DNA from: Catelliglobosispora koreensis DSM 44566
GTDB taxonomy: Bacteria > Actinomycetota > Actinomycetes > Mycobacteriales > Micromonosporaceae
DNA length: 64,000 bases
Assembly (NCBI RefSeq): GCF_000379685.1
Contig: NZ_KB903252.1
Span: forward strand, 250,953 to 314,952
Reading direction: 5' to 3'
The first letter of the stretch is position 1, and every line of letters starts with the position of its first letter. Shown here piece by piece: positions 8,144-16,283 of the stretch. The notes beneath the pieces were generated by a model that made no database searches, was not told where the DNA came from, and saw nothing but the letters and a program-made list of their open reading frames with translations. The translations under genes and the position numbers were made by a program.

Positions 8144-8843
8144 GCTTCTGCGCGTAGACATCAACGTATTCGCGCCCGGACAGTTCCATCAGCTCATACA
8201 TGATCTCGTCGGTGATCGCGCGCTCCACCATGCGATCCCCCGCTTTGCCCGCGTAACGCGAGAATTGCATCGGCGCGCCGAACCGGATTTTGACCCGCAT
8301 CAGCTTCGGCACCAGTTTGCCTGTCGGCTGAATGACATCTGTGTTCAGCATCGCCACCGGGATCACCGGTGCGCCGCTTTCCAGAGCCAACCTGGCGACA
8401 CCCGTCTTGCCACGGTAAAGCCGGCCGTCAGGCGACCTGGTGCCCTCGGGATAGATGCCCGCGATCTCGCCGGAACGCAGCACACGCAGCTGCGTGTCCA
8501 GGGCGGCACGCGCGGCGTCGCCACCCGTGCGGTCGACAGGGATGCAGCCCGTCGCCGTGAAGAACATCTTCGTCAGCCAGCCTTTCAGGCCAGTACCCGT
8601 GAAATATTCGGCCTTGGCGACGAAAGTCACCCGGCGCTTAACCACGAGCGGCATGAAAATCGAGTCCGAAAAGGACAGATGGTTTCCGGCCAGAATGGCC
8701 GGCCCGGAGGCGGGGACGTTTTTCAGCCCGTCGACCTGCGGACGGAAGATCAGCCGCAGAATCGGGCCTAGGACGATGTACTTCAAAAGCCAGTAGAACA
8801 CGTATGACCCACCGGTGCTCGAAGGATAGGGATCGGTTGGCAT
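8118..8843 (-). CDS. 1-acyl-sn-glycerol-3-phosphate acyltransferase family protein (PlsC-like)
   Basis: 241 residues, membrane-associated acyltransferase of phospholipid synthesis. It shows the family's HX4D catalytic motif (NHLSFSD, H55 and D60), the GCIPVDR block, the PEGTRSPDG substrate-binding block and the final VIPVAM block. An N-terminal hydrophobic stretch (YVFYWLLKYIVLGPILRLI) can anchor it. ATG 8843 is chosen; upstream extension would add about 80 basic residues unlike the family. It corresponds in position to M. tuberculosis Rv2182c. The gene diverges from the small membrane-protein gene at 8888 across only 44 bp. Confidence 0.9.
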   Translation of the reverse strand: MPTDPYPSSTGGSYVFYWLLKYIVLGPILRLIFRPQVDGLKNVPASGPAILAGNHLSFSDSIFMPLVVKRRVTFVAKAEYFTGTGLKGWLTKMFFTATGCIPVDRTGGDAARAALDTQLRVLRSGEIAGIYPEGTRSPDGRLYRGKTGVARLALESGAPVIPVAMLNTDVIQPTGKLVPKLMRVKIRFGAPMQFSRYAGKAGDRMVERAITDEIMYELMELSGREYVDVYAQKLKLAAAPA

Positions 8844-8887
8844 GAGCCTACTGCCGCGAACGGCGATTCTCGTGTCAGACTGGACCG

Positions 8888-9397
8888 GTGCCGAGCCACG
8901 ACAGCCACGACCAGCAGCCGGCCGACTCGCCCCAGTCCGGTCCGGATCACATCGACGCCGAGTTCGCGAAGATAGTCGCGGGCTTCGATGCTGCACCCCA
9001 ATGGCCGGCCGCCGAAGGTGAAGTGACCCCGGCGGAACCGACGGAACCCAAGGCCAAAGGGCCTGTGTGGCCCGCATCAGGACCCGTTCTCAACCAGCCG
9101 TCCTTGCTCGACGGCCTCGACACCTTCGGCGCGCACCTGCCCGATGACGCGCCTGAGAAGTTCGTGCCGCCGACTCCCCCGCCGTGGCCGAAGATCCCGT
9201 TTGCCGCCATTCTCGCCGTCGTCTCCATCATTTTCGGCTTCGTGCTCTTTTTCGATCGCGAGCTGCTTCCCGTCTCCAGTGGCGTCGGCATGCTGCTCGG
9301 TGTCATCGGCGTGCTCGGCGGCGCGGCCGCATTGATCATGCGACTGCGCCCGGGCGGCGACGATGACGAGCCCATGGACGACGGGGCTGTCGTCTAG
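8888..9397 (+). CDS. Small membrane protein, Rv2183c-like position, unknown function
   Basis: 169 residues. A long polar, proline-rich N-terminal segment (1-100, with PPTPPPWPK at its end) is followed by two hydrophobic segments (about 101-120, IPFAAILAVVSIIFGFVLFF, and about 130-150, VGMLLGVIGVLGGAAALIM) and an acidic tail (GGDDDEPMDDG). It is probably a two-helix membrane protein with a cytoplasmic N-terminal tail. It sits beside plsC, as in related genomes, but I know no function. GTG 8888 is the start. The end overlaps the convergent hydrolase gene by 4 bp. Confidence 0.75.
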   Translation: MPSHDSHDQQPADSPQSGPDHIDAEFAKIVAGFDAAPQWPAAEGEVTPAEPTEPKAKGPVWPASGPVLNQPSLLDGLDTFGAHLPDDAPEKFVPPTPPPWPKIPFAAILAVVSIIFGFVLFFDRELLPVSSGVGMLLGVIGVLGGAAALIMRLRPGGDDDEPMDDGAVV

Positions 9398-10182
9398 TTC
9401 GCCTTATCCAGCCAGTCGAGGATCGCGTCGATCGGCTCACGCCACCGCGCGTCCAGCATCAGGTCATGCCCCATGCCCGGAAACAGCAGCGGCGCACCGC
9501 CATAGCGGCGGGCCACCCGGCGCACCGCGTTGTCAGCGACGATCCGGTCATCCGGGCTGCCGACCACGAGGATCGGCGGGTCACCGACCGGATCTTCCGG
9601 ATCGCGCCCCCACAGCAGCTGCCGTTGCGCCTTGCCCGACGCCCGGCCCATCCGCCGCGCGTAGGCACGTGCCGTGTTCTGCGGCACCTCGCGGCTAAAC
9701 AGCTGCCCGGCCGGCAACCGCAGGCCAGCCCCAAAAAGAGCCGGAAGACAGAGGAACGGGTTGCGCAGGGCCGTGCCTATCCCACCGAAGACCGGGGCCA
9801 GCAATACACAAGCCTTCGCCGGGTACCGGGAAAGCGCGTGCGCCGTCGCGAGCGCCCCCGCGCCGTGGCCAACGATCACCGCCCTGCTCGGCAGACTCGC
9901 CGCGACTTGGGCCACGTCGTGGGCATAGGCGCGCATGTCGGCCTTGGGCGCCGGGGCGCTATTGCCATGCCCGCGCAGGCTCATGGCGTAGGCGGGGAAA
10001 CCACGATCAGCCGTGTGCTCCAGCCAGTGCTCGGTGAAAACCCAAGCGCCGTGGCCGAATCCGGGCACGAACAGCACCGGCGGCTTTCCCGTGTCGACCT
10101 CTGGCGTGGCCTTGACGACCTCACGTTTGGCGGGCGGGACCGGGAACGCCCATTCCTTCGTCCTGACAACAGAAACGGTCAT
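9394..10182 (-). CDS. Alpha/beta hydrolase-fold protein lacking the nucleophile serine
   Basis: 262 residues with a clear alpha/beta hydrolase fold: VLFVPGFGHGAWVF (oxyanion region), MSLRGHGNSA, a nucleophile-elbow segment VIVGHGAGAL, then a DDRIV segment and a late GMGHDLML histidine. The elbow should read G-x-S-x-G, but the middle residue is Gly, so the usual Ser nucleophile is missing while the late Asp and His persist. It may act without a covalent intermediate or serve as a binding partner. The start codon overlaps the stop of the upstream flavin monooxygenase by 4 bp (ATGA), so the two are translationally coupled and probably act on related substrates. Confidence 0.82.
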   Translation of the reverse strand: MTVSVVRTKEWAFPVPPAKREVVKATPEVDTGKPPVLFVPGFGHGAWVFTEHWLEHTADRGFPAYAMSLRGHGNSAPAPKADMRAYAHDVAQVAASLPSRAVIVGHGAGALATAHALSRYPAKACVLLAPVFGGIGTALRNPFLCLPALFGAGLRLPAGQLFSREVPQNTARAYARRMGRASGKAQRQLLWGRDPEDPVGDPPILVVGSPDDRIVADNAVRRVARRYGGAPLLFPGMGHDLMLDARWREPIDAILDWLDKAN

Positions 10183-11564
10183 GGGCGTGCCTCCTGGATC
10201 AGACGCTCAAGAGCCTTCAGATAGGTCAGGTGACTGATCTCGAACCAGTGCCGCGACGAGTCCTTCACCTTGGCGTCGGTCCAGCTCTTGTCCACTTCGG
10301 ACTCCAGCTTGCGGTAAAGCGAGGCCGCCTTGCCGGGCGCGGAGTCACGCAACTTCAGCAGGCGCGCGAACGCGACGGTTTGCCAGTGCACCAGCGGGAA
10401 CAGTCCGCTATCGGGCTGAAGCAGACCCGCGACGGCCAGCGTCGGAAACCGTTTCGGGAACGCGTGCAGGGCCAGGCGGGGTCTGCCGTTAGCGTCCACC
10501 GCGAGCAGGTTGGGGTCGAGGAACTCGAACACCGGCTGATAACCGGTCGCCATCACGACGAGGTCGGGCTCGATCTCCTGCCCGTCTTTGAGCTCAACAC
10601 TGTTGCGGTGGAACAGTTTCACGTCTGGCACCGGGGTGATGTCACCGTGCCCGAGGTAGTAGACGAGCTGACTATTCGCGATCGGGTGCGTCTCGTAGAG
10701 CTTGTGATCCGGCGCGGGCAGGCCAAAGCGGGTGAGGTCACCGACGGTGGACTTCATGGTCTTCTGCCCGATGAACTGCCTGAGTTTGAGGGGCAGCTTC
10801 AAGTGCAGCATGAGGTCGTTGACCTGATCGGCTGGACGGCCCAGGGCGAACTTCGGGGCGTACCAGTAGCCGCGCCTTGAGCTGTGCCAGCACTTCGCGG
10901 CCTGCTGAGCCGCCTCTACCGCGATGTCGCAGCCGGTGTTGCCGGCGCCGATCACGAGCACCTTGCGGTTGCGCAACTGGGCGGCGTCCTTGTAGGCGCT
11001 GGCGTGGATCACCTCGCCCTTGAACGTGTCTAGGCCTTCGAATTCGGGCAGCTTCGGCGACCAGTTGTGGCCGTTAGCCACGATCACCGCGTCGTAACGG
11101 TGTGTGCGCTCCGTGCCGTAACCGCCCGTGCTGCGAGTGGTGACGTCCCAGCGGTCGTTCTCAGCCGGCTCGACCCGGACCACTTCACTGCCGAACCAGA
11201 TGTGCGGCCGCAGGCCAAAGTGGTCAGCGTAGTGATCCAGATAGGCCAGTACCTGCGTGTGCTTGGGGTAGTCGGGCCAGTCATCCGGCATCGGAAAGTC
11301 GGGGAACTGCGTGAACGGCTTCGACGAGATCAGGTGGGTGCTCGCGTAGACCGGGCTGCGATCGTGCCGCCAGTTCCACGCGCCACCGACGCCGGTTTCC
11401 CTTTCGTAGCAGTCGACGCCGAACCCTTCCTCGCGAAGGTTCTTCATCGCCGTCAGGCCGGACGGCCCTGCCCCGATGACACAAACCGTGCCTTCGCGGT
11501 CATAGACCGGAGACCCGTTCCGCCACGCCGTCGCTGGTCCACTGTCGCCGCCCGCATAGCTCAC
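10179..11564 (-). CDS. Flavin-containing monooxygenase
   Basis: 461 residues. It has the FAD Rossmann motif GAGPSGL near residue 33, the FMO/Baeyer-Villiger-type fingerprint FKGEVIHASAYKD near 175-187, a second (NADPH) Rossmann motif GAGNTGCD near 200, and MATGYQP near 365. Such enzymes insert one oxygen atom into N-, S- or carbonyl-containing substrates using NADPH and O2. The substrate cannot be told from sequence. GTG 11564 is the start. It forms a two-gene operon with the hydrolase-fold gene downstream. Confidence 0.88.
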   Translation of the reverse strand: MSYAGGDSGPATAWRNGSPVYDREGTVCVIGAGPSGLTAMKNLREEGFGVDCYERETGVGGAWNWRHDRSPVYASTHLISSKPFTQFPDFPMPDDWPDYPKHTQVLAYLDHYADHFGLRPHIWFGSEVVRVEPAENDRWDVTTRSTGGYGTERTHRYDAVIVANGHNWSPKLPEFEGLDTFKGEVIHASAYKDAAQLRNRKVLVIGAGNTGCDIAVEAAQQAAKCWHSSRRGYWYAPKFALGRPADQVNDLMLHLKLPLKLRQFIGQKTMKSTVGDLTRFGLPAPDHKLYETHPIANSQLVYYLGHGDITPVPDVKLFHRNSVELKDGQEIEPDLVVMATGYQPVFEFLDPNLLAVDANGRPRLALHAFPKRFPTLAVAGLLQPDSGLFPLVHWQTVAFARLLKLRDSAPGKAASLYRKLESEVDKSWTDAKVKDSSRHWFEISHLTYLKALERLIQEARP

Positions 11565-11607
11565 CCGGGCATCTTTAGCTATCCCGTCACTAATTGTCTA
11601 GTGCTGA

Positions 11608-11613
11608 TAACGT
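11608..11613 (+). promoter_or_regulatory. -10 hexamer of a leaderless transcript (EEP gene)
   Basis: TAACGT lies six bases before GTG 11620, with no Shine-Dalgarno sequence. This puts the transcription start on the start codon. Confidence 0.5.
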
Positions 11614-11619
11614 CAGCAC

Positions 11620-12303
11620 GTGGCTGTCCCCTTGCGGATCGTCTCCTACAACGTGCATTCGCTGCGCGATGATCTGGACGCGCTAGCGTCGGTCGTGCGC
11701 TCGCTTTCCCCGGACGTGATCGTCGTCCAGGAAGCGCCCCGCCGCTGGCGATGGCGGTCCAAATGCGCGGCCCTGGCCCACTCCTTCGGCATGTATGTCG
11801 CCGTGGGCGGCCTGCCCAGCCTGGGCAATTTGATCGTCACTTCGCTGCGTGTGCGGGTGCTCGAGTCGTGGTGCCTGCAATATCCGCTCACCAAAGGACG
11901 GCACATGCGAGGCGCCGCGTTCGCCCGTTGTGAAGTCCCGGGCGCGGCACCTTTTGTCGTCGCCGGCTCGCATCTGTCCACTGACGACACCGAACGCCCC
12001 ACCCAGGCCGCTCTGCTTACACCCGCGCTACTTTCCTGCTCAGCGCCGACCGTCCTCGCGATCGACTTGAACGAAACCCCCGGCGGACCGTCCTACCGCA
12101 TCCTCACCGCGATCGGCACCGACCTAGGCGCCACGTCGCCCGAGCCGACCTTCCCCGCCGCTGGCCCCGACCGCCGCATCGACTTCCTGTTCGCCCACCC
12201 GTCCCTGTCGCTGCAGTCGTTCCGTGTCCACACCGCCGAACCAACAGTTGCCGCGAGCGACCACTTCCCGATCGTCGCCGACCTCCTCCTCCCTTCCGCC
12301 TAA
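11620..12303 (+). CDS. Endonuclease/exonuclease/phosphatase (EEP) family protein
   Basis: 227 residues covering a compact EEP metallohydrolase domain: LRIVSYNVHSLRDD at the N-terminus (metal-binding Asn), VVQEAP near 35-40 (catalytic Glu), the DLNETPGG loop near 150, and the closing ASDHFPIVADLL (catalytic Asp-His). The family cleaves phosphodiester or phosphomonoester bonds in nucleic acids or lipids. The specificity here is unknown, and no signal peptide is present. The GTG start is supported by the -10 element six bases upstream. Confidence 0.85.
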   Translation: MAVPLRIVSYNVHSLRDDLDALASVVRSLSPDVIVVQEAPRRWRWRSKCAALAHSFGMYVAVGGLPSLGNLIVTSLRVRVLESWCLQYPLTKGRHMRGAAFARCEVPGAAPFVVAGSHLSTDDTERPTQAALLTPALLSCSAPTVLAIDLNETPGGPSYRILTAIGTDLGATSPEPTFPAAGPDRRIDFLFAHPSLSLQSFRVHTAEPTVAASDHFPIVADLLLPSA

Positions 12304-12402
12304 CCGCCCGTGCTCGGCCGAACCACTTTCCTGCTCGGCCGCCTCTCCCGCAGCTGCCCCATCTGATCCGCATCCACCGCGCCTCATCTCGCCTCGCTCC
12401 AC

Positions 12403-12447
12403 GCCGCTCCGTGCCGCGCCGCTCCGTGCCGCGCCGCTCCGTGCCGC
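12403..12447. repeat. 15-bp tandem repeat, three exact copies
   Basis: The unit GCCGCTCCGTGCCGC occurs at 12403-12417, 12418-12432 and 12433-12447, with a partial unit on the right. It lies 17 bp from the palindrome. Confidence 0.85.
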
Positions 12448-12464
12448 GCCGATCGGTGATCGGT

Positions 12465-12526
12465 GATCCACATCCCTTGAGACGTGATCAAAAGGCCGTT
12501 TGATCACGTCTCAAGGGATGTGGATC
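12465..12526. repeat. Perfect 28-bp inverted repeat, dispersed palindromic element
   Basis: The left arm (12465-12492) and right arm (12499-12526) are perfect reverse complements separated by a 6-bp loop, AGGCCG. Each arm combines a GATCCACATCCC half with a GAGACGTGATC half. A diverged copy lies at 63763-63830, so this is a repeated extragenic element rather than a single terminator. It has no U tract. Confidence 0.9.
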
Positions 12527-12794
12527 TCACATACGGATGTGGATCATCGGGAAGAGGCCTGGAGTCGGGCATAAGAGCGACAAGCGAGGGCGAAGGGCGG
12601 GCTACGGGAACCGCGGCGGGAAGGGCGAAGGGGCGGCGACCGACGGCGAAACCCGAGGCGGGGTTTGGGATGCGCGGACCTGGAGGCCTAAAGGCGGTGC
12701 TTCGCACTGTCCTATCGTGCGGCGCCGAAGCTGCTTCGCAGCCGTCACCGGGAGGGACGGTCGCGACCACGGCGGACATCGGAAATGGTTGAAA

Positions 12795-12822
12795 AGGGCC
12801 TCACTCAAAAGCGCGAGGCCCT
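12795..12822 (-). terminator. Rho-independent terminator after glucokinase
   Basis: 8-bp arms GAGGCCCT-type (12795-12802 and 12815-12822) lie just past the glucokinase stop. On the minus strand the hairpin is followed by a TTTTC run. Confidence 0.7.
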
Positions 12823-12827
12823 GGAAG

Positions 12828-13760
12828 CTAACGGATGCGGGCGAGGTCCGCGGCGCCGATGAGGCCGGCTTCGTTGCCCATTTCCGCTGGGCGGACTTCG
12901 GCTGCCGGGAGCTTGCCGCGGTTGGTGAGCGCGTCGTTGTAAGCAGCGCGAAGCGGCTTCATCAGGAGGTCGCCGGTCTCGACCACGCCGCCGCCGATGA
13001 CGACGACCTGGGGGTCGAGGAGCTGGACGATGTCGGCGACGCCCTGGGCGAGCCAGTAGGCGACCTGCTCGAAGGCGTCAACGGCCACGGCGTCGCCGGC
13101 CAGGGCGGCGGAGGTGACCATCGGGCCGGTGAGTTCGTCCACTCCGGACAGTGAAGACGGGTTGGCCATGGCGCCTTCGCGGGCGAAACGCACGAGCGCG
13201 TTGCCGGAGGCGTATTGCTCAAGGCACCCCAGACGGCCGCAGCCGCACAGGTGGCCCTCGGGCACGGCGAGCATATGGCCACTTTCGGCGGCCATGCCGT
13301 GTGCGCCGCGCAGCAACTGTCCGCCTAGGACGATCCCGCCGCCGATGCCGGTGCCGACCGTGAACATGACCATCGAGTCGTCGGCGTCTTCGGCTGCGCC
13401 GTAACGGAATTCGGCCCAGGCCGCCGCGTTCGCGTCGTTTTCGACCACGACCGGAACGGATAGAGCCTGCTGAACGTAAGCCTGCAGCGGCTCATTGCGC
13501 CAAGCGAGGTTGGGGGCGAACAGAACGGTCGAGCGAGCCGCGTCGATCCAGCCAGCGGCACCGATGCCGACGGCTTCCACCTCGTGCTTGGCGGCGAGTT
13601 CCTGGACCACTTCGACGATGACGTCACGGGTCGCCGCGACGTCCTGTGCCGGGGTCGAGCGCCGGGCAGTTTCCAGCACCTTGCCACTGGGGTCCACTAC
13701 CCCGCCGAGCACCTTGGTGCCACCGATGTCCACGCCAATGGTGAGCGACACGGTCTTCAC
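12828..13760 (-). CDS. glkA: ROK-family glucokinase
   Basis: 310 residues. Phosphorylates glucose with ATP and, in actinobacteria, links to carbon catabolite control. It has the N-terminal phosphate-binding motif GVDIGGTKVLGG, the NDANAAAWAE segment with the catalytic Asp, FTVGTGIGGGI, the ESGH metal ligand, and the ROK zinc cluster CGCGRLGCLEQYASG near 170-185. The length is typical. It is the last gene of a tight three-gene operon: the upstream gene ends one base before this start, and a hairpin terminator follows. GTG 13751 is an alternative start three codons in. Confidence 0.93.
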   Translation of the reverse strand: MKTVSLTIGVDIGGTKVLGGVVDPSGKVLETARRSTPAQDVAATRDVIVEVVQELAAKHEVEAVGIGAAGWIDAARSTVLFAPNLAWRNEPLQAYVQQALSVPVVVENDANAAAWAEFRYGAAEDADDSMVMFTVGTGIGGGIVLGGQLLRGAHGMAAESGHMLAVPEGHLCGCGRLGCLEQYASGNALVRFAREGAMANPSSLSGVDELTGPMVTSAALAGDAVAVDAFEQVAYWLAQGVADIVQLLDPQVVVIGGGVVETGDLLMKPLRAAYNDALTNRGKLPAAEVRPAEMGNEAGLIGAADLARIR

Positions 13761-13761
13761 C

Positions 13762-14121
13762 CTAACTTTCTGTCTTCTTACGCACGGCCTTCTTGACTAC
13801 CTTTTTCGGCGGAGGCTTCGTTGCTTCCTCCCACGCCTTGGACTCGGGCTCCTTGGATTCCGGGGCAGCCGGGCCGTTAACGTTCCGCAAGAAGCTAGCA
13901 AGCCCGGCGGCCAGATCTCCGGCGCCGGTCGCGATGCGTTCGACAGTTTGCGGGTCAGGATCGCGGACCGCCGCGATCACTTTGCAGAGCGGGCAGACGC
14001 AGCATTCGGCACTGCCCGTAGAAATCTGCGGGTACGCGTTCGCGGTGAGCGTGGCCGCGGCTAGCACCGCGGCGACCAGGCGTTCCGCCTCTTCCCTGGC
14101 CGTGCCAGGTTCGCTGAACAT
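13762..14121 (-). CDS. Hypothetical protein, DUF5304-like, with Cys-rich CCVCPLC motif
   Basis: 119 residues. The centre carries ECCVCPLCKVIAAVRDPDPQTVERIATGAGDL, whose CxxC pair could bind a metal. The C-terminus is Lys-rich (PPPKKVVKKAVRKKTES). This resembles the actinobacterial DUF5304 family, whose function I do not know. The start ATG at 14121 overlaps the upstream SRPBCC stop by one base (TAATG), and the stop lies one base before the glucokinase start, so it is co-translated within one operon. Confidence 0.78.
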   Translation of the reverse strand: MFSEPGTAREEAERLVAAVLAAATLTANAYPQISTGSAECCVCPLCKVIAAVRDPDPQTVERIATGAGDLAAGLASFLRNVNGPAAPESKEPESKAWEEATKPPPKKVVKKAVRKKTES

Positions 14122-14561
14122 TAAGCTTCGACCCGCTTCTTGAGCTCCTTGAGCGCTGTGTCGAGGATGGCCTTCTCGGCCTTCTTCTTGAACATGCCGA
14201 GCATTCCGATCGACAGGTCGATCGTCAGCGAATAGGTGACCGTGCAGGTGCCGTCGCCGTTGTCGACGATGTCGTAGGCGCCGGTCTGGGCCTTTTGCAT
14301 CTTCGACGGCGCGACGAGATGCCACTCGATACGCGAGATGTCCTCGGCGTAGTCGTAGTGCAGCGTGTATTCGTCCTGCACCACTCCAGCGTCGATGACG
14401 AAGCGCACGGTAGCTGGATAACCGTCTTCGTATTCCTCGAGAACTTCGGCGACTTTGATCGCCTGAGTCCAGCTCGGATAGGACGGGTAATCGCAGATGA
14501 CCTCGGCTATTTGGGCCGGGGTGGCGCTGATGACAATCGACTGGGACGAGGATTCCGCCAT
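14121..14561 (-). CDS. SRPBCC-superfamily protein (Rv2185c-like polyketide cyclase/START fold)
   Basis: 146 residues. The SRPBCC/START fold is seen in VISATPAQIAEVICDYPSYPSW near the N-terminus and in the amphipathic strands that follow, ending in a long helix (FKKKAEKAILDTALKELKKRV). Proteins of this family hold hydrophobic ligands; Rv2185c is the positional equivalent in M. tuberculosis. ATG 14561 is preferred to ATG 14585 because it gives the usual MAESSSQ-type short N-terminus. First gene of the operon with the DUF5304-like gene and glkA, and divergent from the acyl-CoA ligase with 41 bp between the starts. Confidence 0.87.
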   Translation of the reverse strand: MAESSSQSIVISATPAQIAEVICDYPSYPSWTQAIKVAEVLEEYEDGYPATVRFVIDAGVVQDEYTLHYDYAEDISRIEWHLVAPSKMQKAQTGAYDIVDNGDGTCTVTYSLTIDLSIGMLGMFKKKAEKAILDTALKELKKRVEA

Positions 14562-14590
14562 GTCCAGCAGGCTACCGCAGGGCATGCGGG

Positions 14591-14596
14591 TAACTT
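14591..14596 (+). promoter_or_regulatory. -10 hexamer of a leaderless transcript (acyl-CoA ligase)
   Basis: TAACTT lies six bases before GTG 14603, and no Shine-Dalgarno sequence is present. Confidence 0.5.
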
Positions 14597-14602
14597 TTCC
14601 CT

Positions 14603-16279
14603 GTGGAGTTCACAACGCCCCCAGCCGTCGTGATTGGCGATCACCAGCGGCTCACCGACCCCGTGTGGTCTAACGCTATTTCTCATGGCGACTTGGTCCA
14701 GTTTGCCCCGGATATCACCTGCGTGGCGTTTCGCGACCAGGTGGCCGCCTTGGCGGGTGGGCTGATCGCCGCGGGCATCCAGCCTGGCGACCGTGTCGCC
14801 CTCATGAGCAAGACCCGCTACGAGTGGACGCTCGCGGACTACGCGATCTTGGCGATTGGTGCCATCACGGTCCCGATCTTCGAGACGTCCAGCGCCGAGC
14901 AGGTCTCCTGGATCCTTGAAGACTCCGGGGCGGTGGCCTGCTTCGCGGAGCGCCCAGCGCAGATCCCCGGTGAGCTTCAGGTGTGGGCGATGGATGATCT
15001 TCCGTTCGGGGAGCCCATCACCGAGCCCTATCAAGGCAGCGCGGATGACACCGCGACGATCATCTACACGAGTGGCACGACAGGCCGCCCCAAGGGCTGC
15101 GTCCTGACCCACCGCAACATGCTCTCCGACATCAGCAACGCGATGCCGGCCCTGCACCAGCTCTTCGCTGAGGGATCGTCCACGGTGCTGTTCCTGCCGC
15201 TGGCGCACTCGTTTGCCCGGCTGCTGCAGATCGGTGCCGTGCAGGGGCGGGTCAACACGATGTACACCGCCGACATCAAGGACCTCGTCGCCGACCTCGG
15301 CCGGTTTAAGCCCACTTTCCTGCTCAGCGTGCCGCGCGTGTTCGAGAAGGTCTACAACGGCGCCAAGCAGAAGGCACACGCCGGTGGCAAGGGCGCGATC
15401 TTCGACCGGGCCGAGAAGGTCGCGATCGAGTACAGCCAGGCACAAGACAAGCCGGGAGGCCCCGGGCTCGCACTTCGCTTGCAGCACATGGTGTTTGACC
15501 GTCTCGTCTACAGCAAGCTGCGTGCCGCGCTCGGTGGCCGGTGTGAGCGTGCGATCAGCGGCGGCGCTCCGATGGGCGCGCGGCTCGGGCACTTCTTCCG
15601 TGGCATCGGGCTCATCGTGCTTGAGGGTTATGGGCTGACCGAGACCTCGCCCGCGATCACGTTCAACCGCGAAGGGGCGCAGAAGATCGGCAGCGTGGGC
15701 CAGCCCCTGCCCGGCGTGACGGTCCGCATCGCCGACGATGGCGAGATCCTGGCGAAGGGCGAAATCGTGTTCCAGGGCTACTGGAACAATCCTGCGGCCA
15801 CCGCCGAAGTGATCGACGAGGACGGCTGGTTCCACACCGGAGACATCGGCTCGCTGGACGCCCAGGGCTTCCTCACCATCACCGGCCGCAAGAAGGAACT
15901 CATTGTGACGGCGGGCGGCAAGAACGTCGCTCCGGCGGTGCTTGAGGACCGGGTGCGGGCACACCCTCTCGTCAGTCAGTGCATGGTCGTCGGTGATCGC
16001 CAGCCGTTCATCGCCGCCCTCATCACGATCGATCCAGAAGCTATAGCCGACAGGGCCATCTCCGATATCACCCGCGACGAGCAATTGCGTGCTGAAATTC
16101 AGGTAGCGGTGGACGAAGCCAACAAGGCAGTGTCCAAAGCGGAGGCAATCAAGGTCTTCCGCATCCTGCCCCGTGATTTCACCGAAGCCACCGGCGAGCT
16201 GACCCCCTCACTGAAGGTCAAGCGCGCTGTCGTTATGAAGGAGTACGCCAACGAAATCGAAGCTATCTACCGGAGCTGA
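14603..16279 (+). CDS. Long-chain fatty acid-CoA ligase (FadD15-type AMP-binding enzyme)
   Basis: 558 residues, ANL superfamily. Activates fatty acids to acyl-AMP and then acyl-CoA. Motifs: the P-loop YTSGTTGRPKGC near 154-165, EGYGLTET near 340, YRTGD-like FHTGDIGSLD near 410, and the hinge GRKKELIVTAGGKNVAP near 430. The C-terminal lysine domain is complete. It corresponds to Rv2187 (FadD15) by position and by its neighbours (SRPBCC upstream, PimB' downstream). The GTG start is set by the leaderless -10 element. The histidine kinase gene begins four bases after the stop, so they are probably cotranscribed. Confidence 0.92.
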   Translation: MEFTTPPAVVIGDHQRLTDPVWSNAISHGDLVQFAPDITCVAFRDQVAALAGGLIAAGIQPGDRVALMSKTRYEWTLADYAILAIGAITVPIFETSSAEQVSWILEDSGAVACFAERPAQIPGELQVWAMDDLPFGEPITEPYQGSADDTATIIYTSGTTGRPKGCVLTHRNMLSDISNAMPALHQLFAEGSSTVLFLPLAHSFARLLQIGAVQGRVNTMYTADIKDLVADLGRFKPTFLLSVPRVFEKVYNGAKQKAHAGGKGAIFDRAEKVAIEYSQAQDKPGGPGLALRLQHMVFDRLVYSKLRAALGGRCERAISGGAPMGARLGHFFRGIGLIVLEGYGLTETSPAITFNREGAQKIGSVGQPLPGVTVRIADDGEILAKGEIVFQGYWNNPAATAEVIDEDGWFHTGDIGSLDAQGFLTITGRKKELIVTAGGKNVAPAVLEDRVRAHPLVSQCMVVGDRQPFIAALITIDPEAIADRAISDITRDEQLRAEIQVAVDEANKAVSKAEAIKVFRILPRDFTEATGELTPSLKVKRAVVMKEYANEIEAIYRS

Positions 16280-16283
16280 TTTC

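Larger units (their letters stand above)
12304..12794. other. Gene-free, repeat-bearing intergenic stretch
   Basis: This half-kilobase between the convergent EEP and glucokinase genes has no credible gene. Open frames here lack ribosome sites and translate repeats into Arg/Gly/Ala-rich strings. It holds a 15-bp tandem repeat, a long perfect palindrome, and an extra GGATGTGGATCA half-copy at 12535-12546. I see nothing else. Confidence 0.7.

Noticed and set aside
12124..12507. Minus-strand open frame containing repeated ARSGA units
   Set aside because: The repeats are simply the translated 15-bp tandem repeat; no start signal and no homologous motif.
12465..12526. The palindrome as a simple Rho-independent terminator
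   Set aside because: It lacks a T run on both strands, is much longer than needed, and recurs elsewhere in the window.
14507..16084. Antisense open frame (525 codons) across the acyl-CoA ligase gene
   Set aside because: Mirror of a strongly conserved enzyme in the third-position-GC frame; no protein family is visible.
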